NCBI GenBank assembly: GCA_036939755.1
Contig: JALLAZ010000280.1
Location: forward strand, 1 to 17,751
DNA from: Stephanodiscus triporus
Lineage: Eukaryota; Bacillariophyta; Thalassiosirophyceae; Thalassiosirales; Thalassiosiraceae
DNA: 17,751 nt
Reading direction: 5' to 3'
In this document: positions 8,059 through 17,523 of the stretch, one piece after another
Position numbering within the stretch: position 1 is the stretch's first letter
How the letters are laid out: every line of letters begins with the position of its first letter
The notes under the pieces: generated by a model
Told to the model about the DNA's origin: nothing
Seen by the model: the letters and a program-made list of their open reading frames with translations, nothing else
Databases searched by the model: none
Position numbers and translations under genes: made by a program

Positions 8059-8788
8059 TCACACTATGGTTATGGGTATTTTTCTCCTGGGGCATTTAGT
8101 GGGTAGCTCAGCTAGCTTTTTTTCAATCGTTGTACGAAGCTCTTGAATCTCCGCCAAAGACGATTCAGCTGACGGATCATCGGCAGTGGCAGCGTCGGTC
8201 GCAGCGCATATATCCTGCATTGCCGCCCGTACCTTTCCCATGGCAAGGCGGGCCACGCATCTGCGTTGGTAAGATTTGAAATGTAGTGGATCGATCTGTA
8301 GGGCTGATGTCGCGTCGGCCTCTGCTTGGACCCAAGATTTCAGTTTCAAGTGTGCTATGGCTGGAGTAGAAGTGAGGATATTGTTATTTCAGCGTTGATG
8401 TTGGATTTGTAAAGCGACTGCTCTTATTCTTACCGCGATTAGAGTAAACCAGAGGCGAAGTTAAAGCGTCTTTATTGCCGAGGCAACGAGTATAGCACGC
8501 GATCGCATCGTGATAATTCCCCAGCGCAAAGAAGTTATTCCCTCGCAATCGTTCATCCTCGCACTGGCTGCGATCGATCGATGAGATTTGCGCGTCTTTC
8601 AATGAGGTCGTTGAATGATCCTTCGCGTTGATATTTTCGCTCGCCTTTGTCGTCCTTTTCTTATCTGTTTCTTTACACCCTTGAACAGCAACGTGGTCAA
8701 TCCATGAGACCAAATCTTGGTGGGCTGCGCTGCGTTCCTCAGCAGCTCGCCGAATTTGTAGCTGAACATCGTACGAAGAGGATGCCAT
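8059..8788 (-). CDS. RPAP3/SPAG1-like TPR co-chaperone, two exons, 218 aa
   Basis: Exon 1 is 8788-8434 and exon 2 is 8360-8059. Joining them restores SNRAIAHLKLKSW across a TPR helix. Residues 1-30 (VQLQIRRAAEERSAAHQDLVSWI) resemble the N-terminal helix of RPAP3. Residues 79-112, 113-146 and 147-180 are three TPR units (RGNNFFALGNYHDAIACYTRCL is the first). The two-carboxylate clamp that grips the EEVD tail of HSP90/HSP70 appears intact: Arg80 (usual Lys), Asn84, Asn117, Lys147 and Arg151. By family it would act in the cytosol as an HSP90 adaptor, as RPAP3 and SPAG1 do in assembling polymerases or dynein arms. It is much shorter than human RPAP3 and lacks the RPAP3_C domain, so the exact orthology is open. 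The start ATG has A at -3 and G at +4. Confidence 0.8.
8361..8433 (-). other. Intron of the TPR gene (73 nt)
   Basis: The donor is G|GTAAGA with exon end at 8434. The acceptor is TCCAG|CC with exon start at 8360, phase 1. Removing it joins the TPR consensus SNR-A across the boundary. Unspliced, the frame ends 14 codons after 8434. Confidence 0.85.
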
Positions 8789-9230
8789 TTTTCTTGAGAT
8801 CGTAATTGTAAATACTCCCCTAAAGTTTTAAAAGCTCCCGAAATTGCACTAATTTCAATTTTGAAAATCTTTTCTACTGCAAGAGGATAGACACAACACG
8901 AAGAAAAAGGGCTAGATAAGGTAGTATAATGAATAAGTTGGAGACCAGACTACACCGTGAGAGATGCGAACCACGTCGACTAATTCCTCGCAGTCATACT
9001 CGTCATCGCTGCATCCCTCACCGTGCGTTACTGTTGCCGGGATGTCAATGAGTCTGTCAAAGTAGTGACTAATAATTAATGAGTAGCTAATCGTTACGTA
9101 TTGATTCAATCAAAGCAGGCTCGTAGACGTCAAGAATCTCCCACCTCTTCTCACCCATCTTCCTTAAAATCATCCGAGTGCCAGGGATCGTCCGAAAAAA
9201 TGAAAAAGACGACGAAAATAGTACAAACCC
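8789..9230. other. Intergenic region between the TPR gene and RPN7
   Basis: This 442-base A/T-rich gap lies between tandem minus-strand genes. It holds the TPR gene promoter and the RPN7 3' UTR. An imperfect inverted repeat pairs 8953-8966 with 9012-9025 (12 of 14 bases). A 65-codon minus-strand frame (8912-9109) with an acidic patch is present but unsupported as a gene. Confidence 0.5.
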
Positions 9231-10918
9231 TCACAAGTCAACGACGCGCCCGAGCTTCTGGATGCGATTCAAGAGCAAGTCCCCCTTCTGGATCATCTCC
9301 TGATACCTTGCATTCTTCCAATCGGGCCTGTTCGTCTCCACCACTCCGCCGTACTTGTCGATTTTGGCGGTGAGCCTGCCGGCGGCGATGAAGCGACTTA
9401 GCTGGACGTCCAGGAACTCCGTGCCGACGCCGAAGCTCGAGGCCATGGACTCGAGGGTCACGGATTGGTACGAGTCGAGGAACTGCTTGTACGCGAGGAC
9501 GTGGAGCTCGCGCAGGAGGTAGCCCGCGTGGGGCTGGAGGTAACGATTCGCGACGAGGTGGGGTTGGAGGTCGACGAGGGCGTTGAGGTAGGCCTTGTAG
9601 TCGCAGTCATAGAGCGTGTTGGCGAGTCGAATCTGAATTCGTGGGGGAGATCGCATTCGTGCGCACGATGGTTAGTTGCAAAAAAAACGAACGCGATGGA
9701 TCGAATGTGCCGTGCTACATCGCGATATCGGACACCTCCCCACGACGTCCACAAAATGAAAGGAAGGGACCATCGTCGGGGGAAGAAAAAACTCACCAAC
9801 ACGGGTATGTCCTTGGCGACCTGCAGGACCTCGCTCCCGTCAATGATCGACTTCTTAAGCTCCGTCCTCTTCAGGCAGAGCAATCCCGTGACTATCGCGT
9901 ACGTGACGAACTCGGGATAATCGCAAAGCTCCGCGCACGAGAACGTGGCGATGCCCTCGACGAGCAACTTGCTCGCGCCTTCCGCGTCCCGCACGAGCAG
10001 GAACGCCAGCGCCTGATACACGCGCAGACGATTGCGCCTGTCCCAGTCCCCGCCCTTCGCGATGGCCCTCGCCGCGACCGCGAGCGCGTCGCCGTACCCG
10101 CGAAAGTCGCCCCAGAAGGAGCACACGCGGGCCATCTCGAGGTGGGCGTCGAGTCTCTTCCCCGCGCTCAGCTTCGGCAGCGCCAATACCGCGCGATACG
10201 CGTCCATGGCGTCGTCCTTCGCGCAGCACCTCGCCTTGTACCGCGCAACGTCCATCATCGCCGACAGGACCTCCATGTCCCCGGCCTCGTCCGACGCCCT
10301 CGTCACGGCCGAGTTAAGCGAAACGAGGACCGATTCGTGGTGCGATAATAGTGCGTCGAGGTCGGATTCGGACAACGCCGAGGGGGACGCGTACGAGAGG
10401 GCGGATCGCAGGTGTCGGTACAGGGACGGGTTGAGGAGGGGCTCGCCGTCGTCGTCGCCGCCGACCACGATCTCGACCGCCGCCGCGGGGGCGGGAGTGG
10501 CGCCGCCGTCCCCGCCCCCTCCCGACGACGACGGTCCGCCCTCCTCCTCCTCCTCCTCCTCCGCCTTCTCGGGTCCCCCTCCTCCCCCCGCGTGCCTCGC
10601 CCAGTTCGCCCGAATCGCGTCCGCGACGCACTTCCCCCCCGTTCCGACCCTGGACATGACCCCATCGAGTAGATCCTCGACGGATCGACCGCCGCCGATT
10701 ATCGACGTCGCGTCCCCCGATGACAGCTTCCCCTCGTGGACCATGACGAGGCGGTGTATGTCCTGCGCCAAGGACATGTCGGGATGGGCCGAGGCCGATT
10801 CCGACGACGCCGAGGGTGCGGCGACCTTCGTCTTCTTGGGCTTGGCCGTCGTGGCCGGCGGAGTCGGCGGCGGCGGCGTCGGGGCCTTGTTCTCGTCGAT
10901 GTCCATCGTGGGCGCCAT
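9231..10918 (-). CDS. 26S proteasome lid subunit RPN7 (PSMD6), two exons, 507 aa
   Basis: This is a structural subunit of the 19S regulatory lid, which binds and processes ubiquitinated substrates in cytosol and nucleus. Exon 1 is 10918-9797 (374 residues) and exon 2 is 9632-9231. Family signs: a helical-repeat region at 195-370 with GGDWDRRNRLRVYQ (289-302), FVTYAI (337-342), then the C-terminal PCI domain, mostly in exon 2, with SRFIAAGRL, KIDK, VETNRPD and KGDLLLNRIQKL near the end. Human PSMD6 is 389 residues. The extra length is an N-terminal Pro/Ala/Lys extension (1-45) and a Gly/Glu-rich insertion (110-160). The start at 10918 was preferred over the longer frame to 11023 because its ATG has A at -3 and G at +4 and the extra 35 residues resemble translated leader. 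It is divergent from the small membrane-protein gene. Confidence 0.93.
9633..9796 (-). other. Intron of RPN7 (164 nt)
   Basis: The donor is TTG|GTGAGT at 9797/9796 and the acceptor is TTCAG|ATT at 9633/9632, phase 0. Splicing joins DIPVL to IRLANTLYDCDY, matching the continuous RPN7 alignment. Reading through the donor gives unrelated Phe/Arg/Ser-rich sequence. Confidence 0.9.
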
Positions 10919-11193
10919 TATTGCTCTTCCGTGATGATACTGCTTCGTCCCCTCCCTCCCTCGGGCGTTCGTTCGAAAGAGGCGATGGTGGATGAAGAGT
11001 CTCTCTCTAGGTAGATTGTACACTCTTTCCTCTCCCGTCTGCGTCGTTCTGGACGCTTCGGCGTGCAGATTTGTAGGGGCAAAACAATGCCCCCCTAAAT
11101 TGTGCCCTCTAAAATTATTTCTGCCGCCCCCCCTTCTTCAGCTCCCCGCCGCCCCGCCCAGACTCTACACAGAAAAACGAGGACTGTGGCGCC
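10919..11193. promoter_or_regulatory. Divergent promoter, RPN7 / small membrane protein
   Basis: A 275-base region separates the start codons of two divergent genes. It is C/T-rich on the plus strand, with poly-C runs at about 11091-11096 and 11124-11131. No TATA element or proteasome-type control box can be named from it. Confidence 0.45.
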
Positions 11194-11607
11194 ATGTCCG
11201 ATGCCACGGCGATTCCAGCGCCCATGCGCAACAAGAGTCGTCGTGATGTGGCGCGCTTCCTCCTATGGCTCGTGTCGGCGACGCTCCTCGTCGATCGGAC
11301 TATCGAGGCCACCTGCCTCTCGGCCGGGGCCGTACTTGTATTGAAGGAGGGGAAGCTCCTATCCGCGAAGAACCTGAAGTGGATGATCCTGAGCGTGCTA
11401 TCCTTCCTAGCCGGCCTCGCGAGTATGATCGAAACGCGCGGGTACGAGGAGGTCGACGAGAATAGGGCGTACTGGCTAAAAATGCGACTGTGGCTTCTCG
11501 CGCACGGGACGAGGACTGGTTGGGGGGCGATACTCCTGCTCTTTCTCTTGTCGGCGTCGACCTCGAAGACTAAGGAGGAAGTTGTCGAGACGAAAAAGAT
11601 ACAATAA
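11194..11607 (+). CDS. Small multi-pass membrane protein with C-terminal KKxx signal (137 aa)
   Basis: I do not recognise the family. Hydrophobic segments lie at about 21-50 (one or two helices, interrupted by DRTIE at 34-38), 62-79 and 108-122. The N-terminal 20 residues are polar and basic. The loop at 80-100 is charged (ETRGYEEVDENR). The last four residues are KKIQ, with Lys at -4 and -3, which is the classic di-lysine COPI retrieval signal of ER membrane proteins if the tail faces the cytosol. ER residence is therefore inferred. The start ATG has G at -3 and follows a C/T-rich leader. It is convergent with the giant repeat gene, 145 bases away, and divergent from RPN7. Codon-level quality (no low-complexity runs, sensible TM pattern) supports a real gene. 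Confidence 0.72.
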   Translation: MSDATAIPAPMRNKSRRDVARFLLWLVSATLLVDRTIEATCLSAGAVLVLKEGKLLSAKNLKWMILSVLSFLAGLASMIETRGYEEVDENRAYWLKMRLWLLAHGTRTGWGAILLLFLLSASTSKTKEEVVETKKIQ

Positions 11608-11752
11608 GAGATGTGAAAAGGGAGAATGTCGTTGTTGGTGCGTAAGCAAGTGTTCGGAGAAAAGAAATCTAGATAGTCAATACGATGTTCTTCTCTGGAG
11701 AGTACGATAGAAATTTAATCTTAACATTTTACAAACAAAAAAAAGCGCCCTG
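11608..11752. other. Short convergent intergenic region
   Basis: Only 145 A/T-rich bases separate two convergent stop codons, with an A-run at about 11736-11744. The two transcripts' 3' ends probably overlap. Confidence 0.45.
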
Positions 11753-14700
11753 CTAACTCAGACGCTTGTGAATGGCATCGAGTCTCGCCTCGTATTCCTC
11801 TCTCCACACTCGAGCGCTATTCGAGAAGGCATCTGCGATATCGCTAAAGTTGTCGAGCTCATCCGGCATCGTGATGGAATCTCCGCCGCCGTCATTCTCC
11901 TGCATCGGAGGGGCCGATTGCGCCCCCACGGTCAAATCATTTGTCGTGAACGATACGACTCTGTTGGCCATGGAACGGCCCACCTCTGCATTCGCTATCG
12001 CGGCCGCGGCATTGGCTCGGCGGGTACCAAACGATCGAGAGGACGCCACAGCTGCCGTTGACAATATCGATGGCCCACCTGAGGCACTCGCAACGCTTAG
12101 GAAACCGGTTGCAGCACTTTGCACAGTCAAAGGACTTTGGGACCTGCTCCTTGGCTGACGCTCTGGCTGACCAACGACCTCTGCGGAACTGTCAAAATCC
12201 TCGCTGTTCGAGTGCACACCAGCTTCCTCGGTGACACCTTCAGGAAGGACATCTTCTTCTGATGCTCGGGAAGATGGAACTTGCGTTATCCCCATGCGCC
12301 CTCGATACGTTGCGGTCACGGCACTTGCCACACTCTCATTTCCACGTGTTGTGGATGTTACGACCGTGGAGGCAATAGTTGCGCTTGTCACGCTGGTCGG
12401 CAAACTTGACATTCCGTCGATATTATCCCCTCGAACGGCTCGGGTGGAAATTCCTTGATCATTGCTCCCTGCTCCTTGGATAGGATTGAGAAGAATGGAT
12501 TCCAAATTCGAGATACGATTCCTTGAAGTTTGGGTTGGAGCTGACAATTCGTAATAAGAGTTGTGTGAATAACAAACGACGTACAAGATCAATCGAACAC
12601 CGGCTTTTAGTGAAGTACTTACTGGACTCCGACACATCGTCGTTGTCTTCCACTTCGTCTTCGATGTCCCCATCGTTCGCATTTGCAAAATCTCCCTCCT
12701 GAAAACTCGTTGCAGTCACAGCACTTGCCACGCTTGCACCGGACCTTGTTACTACGGCGATGTTTGCGGGACCACCACTTCTATGCATCAATCCACCATG
12801 GGTAAATAATCCCGACCCAGCACCTTGGCGATTGGTACCACGGGGTGTTAATTCTAATTCATCGAATGAATCCATCTCCTCGTCACTACGGTTCGGCGTG
12901 GAGGGTGTCGCGGCAATAGGTGGAAGCCTGTCAGCGATGGCTGGTTGACGACGCTGCTGACGACGTGAGTCTCTGAGAGCAACCTTTGCCTCAATACGGA
13001 GCAGCTTCAATTCCATCGCCACCTTAGGTCATTTGGAGCGAAAATAGATTGTGAACAGAAAGTTTGGCATTACATAGTTAATTTTATTAGTGCACATGCT
13101 CACCATAGACTCGCTTTGTAAGAGAAGCTGTGAATGGAGCCTCGCTTCTAGAGCGGTCCGCTTTGTTTGCTCTTGCTGAACAATTTGTAAAACTTTTTAG
13201 GTAGTTTTGTGTATGACGAGCAGAGGAACGATTGGTTGACAAGGTAAAGCTTATGATAGATCATTTTCGATGCACCACATACTTATCTCACTCACCTCGA
13301 TCAGAGTCGCGTCGGTTGAGCTCTCTCATTTCCCCAATTCGATAGTCCACATGTAATCTCAAGTCTGCAATCGCCCGAAGAATGTGCGTATTTGAGACGG
13401 ATTCCCCAACATCAATGGGAAGCTCATTCATTTCCGCGCCACCCACAGCGACTGCCGAACCTGAATGAGTTCGAGATTTTAATGCTGATCTCAACACTGA
13501 CGTGGCCGGTGGAGCGGTCATGCCTCGCGACGAGATACTTGCTAACATTCCATCATTACTTTCCTCGCCACGAGTGGGAGCGTTCGATGAATCCTCCTCC
13601 CCCGCAGCCGTCGTCAAAGTGGCAAATGTAGAATCATCGCCCAATCGTATGGCATTGTCTGTCCTTCCCGACACAATGGACGTGGTATCCCGCCTGCCCG
13701 CCGATGCGGGAATGTGATCGACCACATTATTCGAATATCTGTAACGACGGCTCGAGTTAGTCGAGGAGTCCAATTGAATATCGTGTGGGCTGGCAAGATC
13801 CCCGCCCGCAGTTGACATCGTAGTAAACGACAAGACTGACCGATCGTCTCCGTCTCGGATTGCCTGATTGGTAACACCCGACATTACCGATCGTCCAGCC
13901 CCCCCGGAGAAGGTGGGTATTTTGTCTACCACTTCATCGATACAGCTAACTCCACCCCAATAGGTGGCTGAAGTCGCGAGTGTAGTCACGGAGTGGTCCT
14001 CCTTCAATGCATTCGTTGTGCCCACAGTCCGGTCATCCTTGGAGTCAAATGATGATGATGTTGGGATGTGATCTATGACATTTCCTGTCAATTGTTGTCC
14101 CATGGTGTTTGTCGTGCCCCAAGTCGCCAGCGATTGGTTATCCCCCATTTGCACAGACTCATTCGTAACTATCGAGGATACTCTCTGCGGTGGTACAAAT
14201 AAGGGAACCTTGTCAACTATGGTATCTGCTACTCCTCCACCACCGATTCCACCTCGATCCATACCACCACACCCGGCAGTTGTTATAGTAGCAAACGTCA
14301 CGACCGACTGGTCGTCTCCTCCTCCCACCCTGATCGCGTGGTTCGTCGTACCAGACAGCGACGCGCCCATCCCCAGACCTCTATTCGCAAAGGATGGCAA
14401 TCGATCGACAGCATACCGACCAGGCAATAGAGTCGGAGGTGGGGGTGTAGAAGCTGATCTAGCACCCATGCCGCTAGTAGCTGTTGTCATGGTGTTCCAA
14501 GTGGCCACGCTTTGATCGTCAGGGTTTTTCACTGCACAATTCGTCAGGTCTTCTTCTCCGGCTGCGTACTCTGCCCCTCCATAACCATGACTGCTAAAGG
14601 ACGGGATTTTATCAACGACGTGTTCATTAATGCGTCCTACCACCACGGTTCCGGCGACACCAGATGTGGCCGCAGTGACCCACGTGGCAACAGATTGATC

Positions 14701-17523
14701 ATCATTCAACCTTACTGCGCGGTCAGTCATTCCGGACACGATCGAGGTACTACTGCCGCCGTTAGTCGGATAGGTTGGCACGTGATCTACCACATCACCA
14801 ACAGCATCACCGTCAATCCGTGCTCTTTCCGATGTATAATTCATATCATTCTGCTCTACTTCAACTCTCCCGTCAAAAGATTCCACGACACTCCCAAACA
14901 TCTTCGCCCACGTTTCTAGCTCAGGGCGTTGAGCCAAAAAATCCAGTGGCAAGCCGTTTGTCTCGTTAAGAGTCTCCATCTTATCAAAGCTCCCCAAGAA
15001 GTCAATTTGGCCGTCTTGAAACTCGAAAAAGAACTGGGGGTAATTACCACGTATTGCGCTGATTCTGAAAAATTTATCCCGCTCTTCACGTTGTTCCGGG
15101 TCCATTCCATCAACAATTGTGTATGGTACCTTTCTAGAAGCAAGCCAGTCGAGGGCTCTTTGTTGATTCGCCGATTGTTGTCTGTGATGACACCCCTTTG
15201 ACACGAGACATATTAGTTTTTTAGGATCGCTCATAACACGGGACGTGGTCATAGTACCGAATGTATCCACGGAGGCATCATCATCATAATCCTCTCCCGC
15301 CGGTTCCCTAACTGAATGATTTGTAGTGCCCGACGCGACGGACGGTGTCGCCTCAGGAATGACGTCGACAAGCGTAGCAGATAATGAGGATCCACGATAT
15401 CGCTGAAAATAAGGATGCACCTGTTGTGAGCTAGTATGTACATCCATATCACCATAATCGTCTTCATCTTCTAGATTTTCGGCAGTCTCGATGATACTAC
15501 CCAAATCACCCATAGTCGTCATGGTACCAAAGGACGCCACCGATCTATCGTCTCCTCCTCCGCCACCGCCTCGCCCGATAAATCGTACCGCTTGGCTGGT
15601 TATACCAGAGGCTATTGATCGTCCTCCTCCTCCAGCAAATGTTGGTATATTGTCAACCACCTCGTCGATTGCCGACAAATTATCATCGTCGGCGGCGGAG
15701 GTAACAAGTGTCAGTAAGGACGCATCGTCCTTGATTGCATTGCTCGTGCACACAGTAATATTCGATGACGATAATGACGACGCTGCCACGCCCACATTCC
15801 TTCCCCCGTCCATTTCACTTGTCAACCCCTCCCCCTTGTTATCGACATTGCCATCATAGGAGGACCCCATTACCGGTACGTGATCGACTACGTTACCCGT
15901 CAATTGTCCTCCTGTGGTATTCCACGACGACGTAGCCAACGATAGATTATCGCCCATTAGTACGGCGTCGGTCGTGACCATTGACGTTATATCGGACACT
16001 TTCCGCAGCGGCATCGACGAGGGGACCTTATCTACCACGTCATCACCGGCTTGATTGTTACCGTCCATCGTCGCGAACGTCACGACCGACGACTGATCGT
16101 CGTACGACGAAAATCCCCTAACAGCGCGATTCGTCGCAACGGAATTCTTCGACTTCATCGTGGGTGTACGATGATGTGCCATTGCAGTCTTCGTCCTCGT
16201 CTTGGCGGGGATTTTATCCACGACCTTGTTCTCGTCCTTGACGTACTCCAACATCGTCGATTGCGCCTCGTCGTTATCCTCCGCGTCGTCGTCCTCCTCC
16301 TCCCCCCCCTCCTTCAATATTTCTTCGTCGAGGCCGCTGCTGGCGTTGCCGCCACCGCCGCTGCTGCTGCTGGCCTCCTCCTCGGTATCGGCTTCTAGCA
16401 GCAGTATGCTACCCGCATCTCCCATAGTGGTCATGGTCGCGAAGGTGGTGACGGTTGCGTCGTCCCCCGGCCTAACTGCGCGGGAGGTGACGGCTGTCTT
16501 ATCAGAGGCACCATCTACGCCTCCTCCTCCTCCACCAACGCCTCCTCCTCCTCCTCCTCCTCCCACGGCATTGGGGCACCAGTCCACGGCGCGCATGTGA
16601 CGGGGGGGCGCACGGGGGGACCGGGCGAGTCTGGACGCAAGCAGCGACGAGGCGGGGGGCACCCTCGTGGACCGTTGCTGCTGCGGCTGCAGCTGCTGCT
16701 CGCCGTAGGTGGTGAGGGTGGTGAAGGAGGTCTCTGTGACGTCGTCTGCCCCGACTGCCGCCTGGGACGTCATGCCCGACATCGTGCCGTCCGAGTGCTG
16801 CTGTTGGGGAATCCAGTCCACCGCCTTGGATGGCACCGCCCCCGTGCCAGTGCCAGTGGAGGGCACCGCCACCGCCTGAGGATGATTCCTGCTCAACGAG
16901 GAAATCGACGACGACCTCGGGGTGTCGATGTTGCTGCCGTTGACGTAGCACGTCGTCAGGAATCCGTCCTCCTGCCGCTGCCGCCGCAGCCTCTCCTGCA
17001 CGTGATCGTCCTCGTAGAACGAGCTCAGGGCGCTCGACGCGGACGAGAGAGGCAGCATGTTCCGCGCGAAGCGGGAATCGGCGTCCTCCTGCTGCTCCAG
17101 CGGACGCTGCTGCGCGTGTTCGTCCTCGTAGAGCGAGCTCATGACGCTCGCCGACGAGGCCGAGGCCGACAGCGCCGACAGGTTCCGCGCGAAGCGGGTG
17201 TCGACGTCATGTTCGTCGACGACGCCGCCCCCGAGCATCATGGGCGATGGGGGGTCATTCCCCCCCTCGGTGTCGAGTTCTTCCTCCGCCATCCCCACGT
17301 CCTTGGCCATGAGGAGGACGATTTCCTCGTCAGGTATCGATATCGTCGTTCCCCTGTTGTTGCTCTGCGGTGTCAACGGCAGCTCCATAGGCGATGACGG
17401 CGGGCGATCTTCGTCCGTGGTAGGCGCCGTCGCCGCCACCGTCGCCGCGAGATTTTCGGTGGTTGCCACGATCGGCGACGGCGTCGATGGCGGAGTTGTG
17501 TGATAATGACGTTGATCCTCCAT
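11753..17523 (-). CDS. Giant VDxxP-repeat protein with SH3BGR-like domain and coiled coil, four exons, 1827 aa
   Basis: Exons are 17523-13296, 13171-13104, 13022-12623 and 12540-11753 (5484 bases with stop). Residues 1-230 are polar and include two tandem copies of a roughly 42-residue unit (RFARN boxes at 110-114 and 151-155). Residues 234-1305 hold 14 repeats. Each opens with V/I-D-x-x-P, most continue to a S/T-rich T-x-x-A-V/I-R box, then DDxSVxTxxTxTT. Residues 768-862 are a thioredoxin-fold domain like SH3BGRL (ALDWLASRKVPYTIVDGMDP, then NYPQFFFE with the likely cis-Pro829 and DGQIDFLG). A CxxC is absent. Residues 1380-1460, spanning exons 1-3, form a charged coiled coil. The rest is Ser/Thr-rich with two more SVASAVTAT boxes and a charged C-terminal helix. 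No signal peptide or membrane span is visible. I know no function for the repeat. A scaffold role is inference. Confidence 0.82.
12541..12622 (-). other. Intron 3 of the repeat gene (82 nt)
   Basis: The donor is TCCA|GTAAGT at 12623/12622 and the acceptor is TGTCAG|CT at 12541/12540, phase 1. The split codon becomes Thr, and the frame continues as PTQTSRNRISNLESIL. Confidence 0.82.
13023..13103 (-). other. Intron 2 of the repeat gene (81 nt)
   Basis: The donor is ATG|GTGAGC at 13104/13103 and the acceptor is CTAAG|GTG at 13023/13022, phase 0. It joins LLLQSESM to VAMELKLLRIEAK, a continuous coiled-coil. Confidence 0.78.
13172..13295 (-). other. Intron 1 of the repeat gene (124 nt), tandem acceptor
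   Basis: The donor is CGAG|GTGAGT at 13296/13295. The acceptor that keeps the coiled-coil frame is CAAG|AG at 13172/13171. A CAG lies four bases upstream (ending 13176) and would shift the frame to an early stop in the next exon. Intron retention ends the protein at residue 1411. Confidence 0.75.
13855..14220 (-). repeat. Three-unit block, copy B of the internal segmental duplication
   Basis: Residues 1102-1223 carry MGDNQSLAT, QLTGNVIDHIP, GTTNALKED, CIDEVVDKIPTFSGG and SGVTNQAIR, matching copy A at 15583-16038 in order. Copy B has a shorter middle linker. It is also the source-like sequence for the 59-base fragment at 2261-2319. Confidence 0.75.
14938..15222 (-). other. SH3BGR-like thioredoxin-fold domain within the repeat array
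   Basis: This is residues 768-862. It starts with a beta strand (KLICLVSKGC), then the helix QRALDWLASRK, the strand VPYTIVDG, a charged helix (EQREERDKFFRIS), YPQFFFE with a probable cis-proline, and a closing DGQIDFLGSFDKMETL. This order is that of SH3BGRL/glutaredoxin-like domains. The position of the redox CxxC holds GCHHR, so thiol-disulfide activity is unlikely. Confidence 0.72.
15583..16038 (-). repeat. Three-unit block, copy A of an internal segmental duplication
   Basis: Residues 496-647 carry, in order, MGDNLSLAT, QLTGNVVDHVP, CTSNAIKDD, AIDEVVDNIPTFAGG and SGITSQAVR. The same ordered set recurs at residues 1102-1223 (copy B, 13855-14220). Confidence 0.75.

Larger units (their letters stand above)
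13609..16824 (-). repeat. Array of 14 VDxxP-type protein repeats
   Basis: The VDxxP boxes start at residues 235, 313, 435, 497, 546, 623, 719, 912, 970, 1039, 1103, 1150, 1199 and 1268. Spacing is mostly 47-96 residues. The 122-residue gap holds an acidic insertion and the 193-residue gap holds the SH3BGR-like domain. A typical complete unit is the one at 912: VVDHVP, then TSIVSGMTDRAVR, then DDQSVATWVTAATSG. Units diverge strongly in linkers while keeping the three boxes. Confidence 0.85.

Noticed and set aside
8912..9109. 65-codon minus-strand frame with acidic SDDEYDCEELVD
   Set aside because: It lies in an A/T-rich gap, has no recognisable homology, and does not splice naturally onto the TPR gene or RPN7.
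10919..11023. 35-codon N-terminal extension of RPN7
   Set aside because: The internal ATG at 10918 has a much better context, and the extension has the look of translated leader sequence.
13288..17523. Repeat protein ending at residue 1411
   Set aside because: The last codons overlap a consensus GTGAGT donor, and the downstream sequence continues the coiled coil after splicing.
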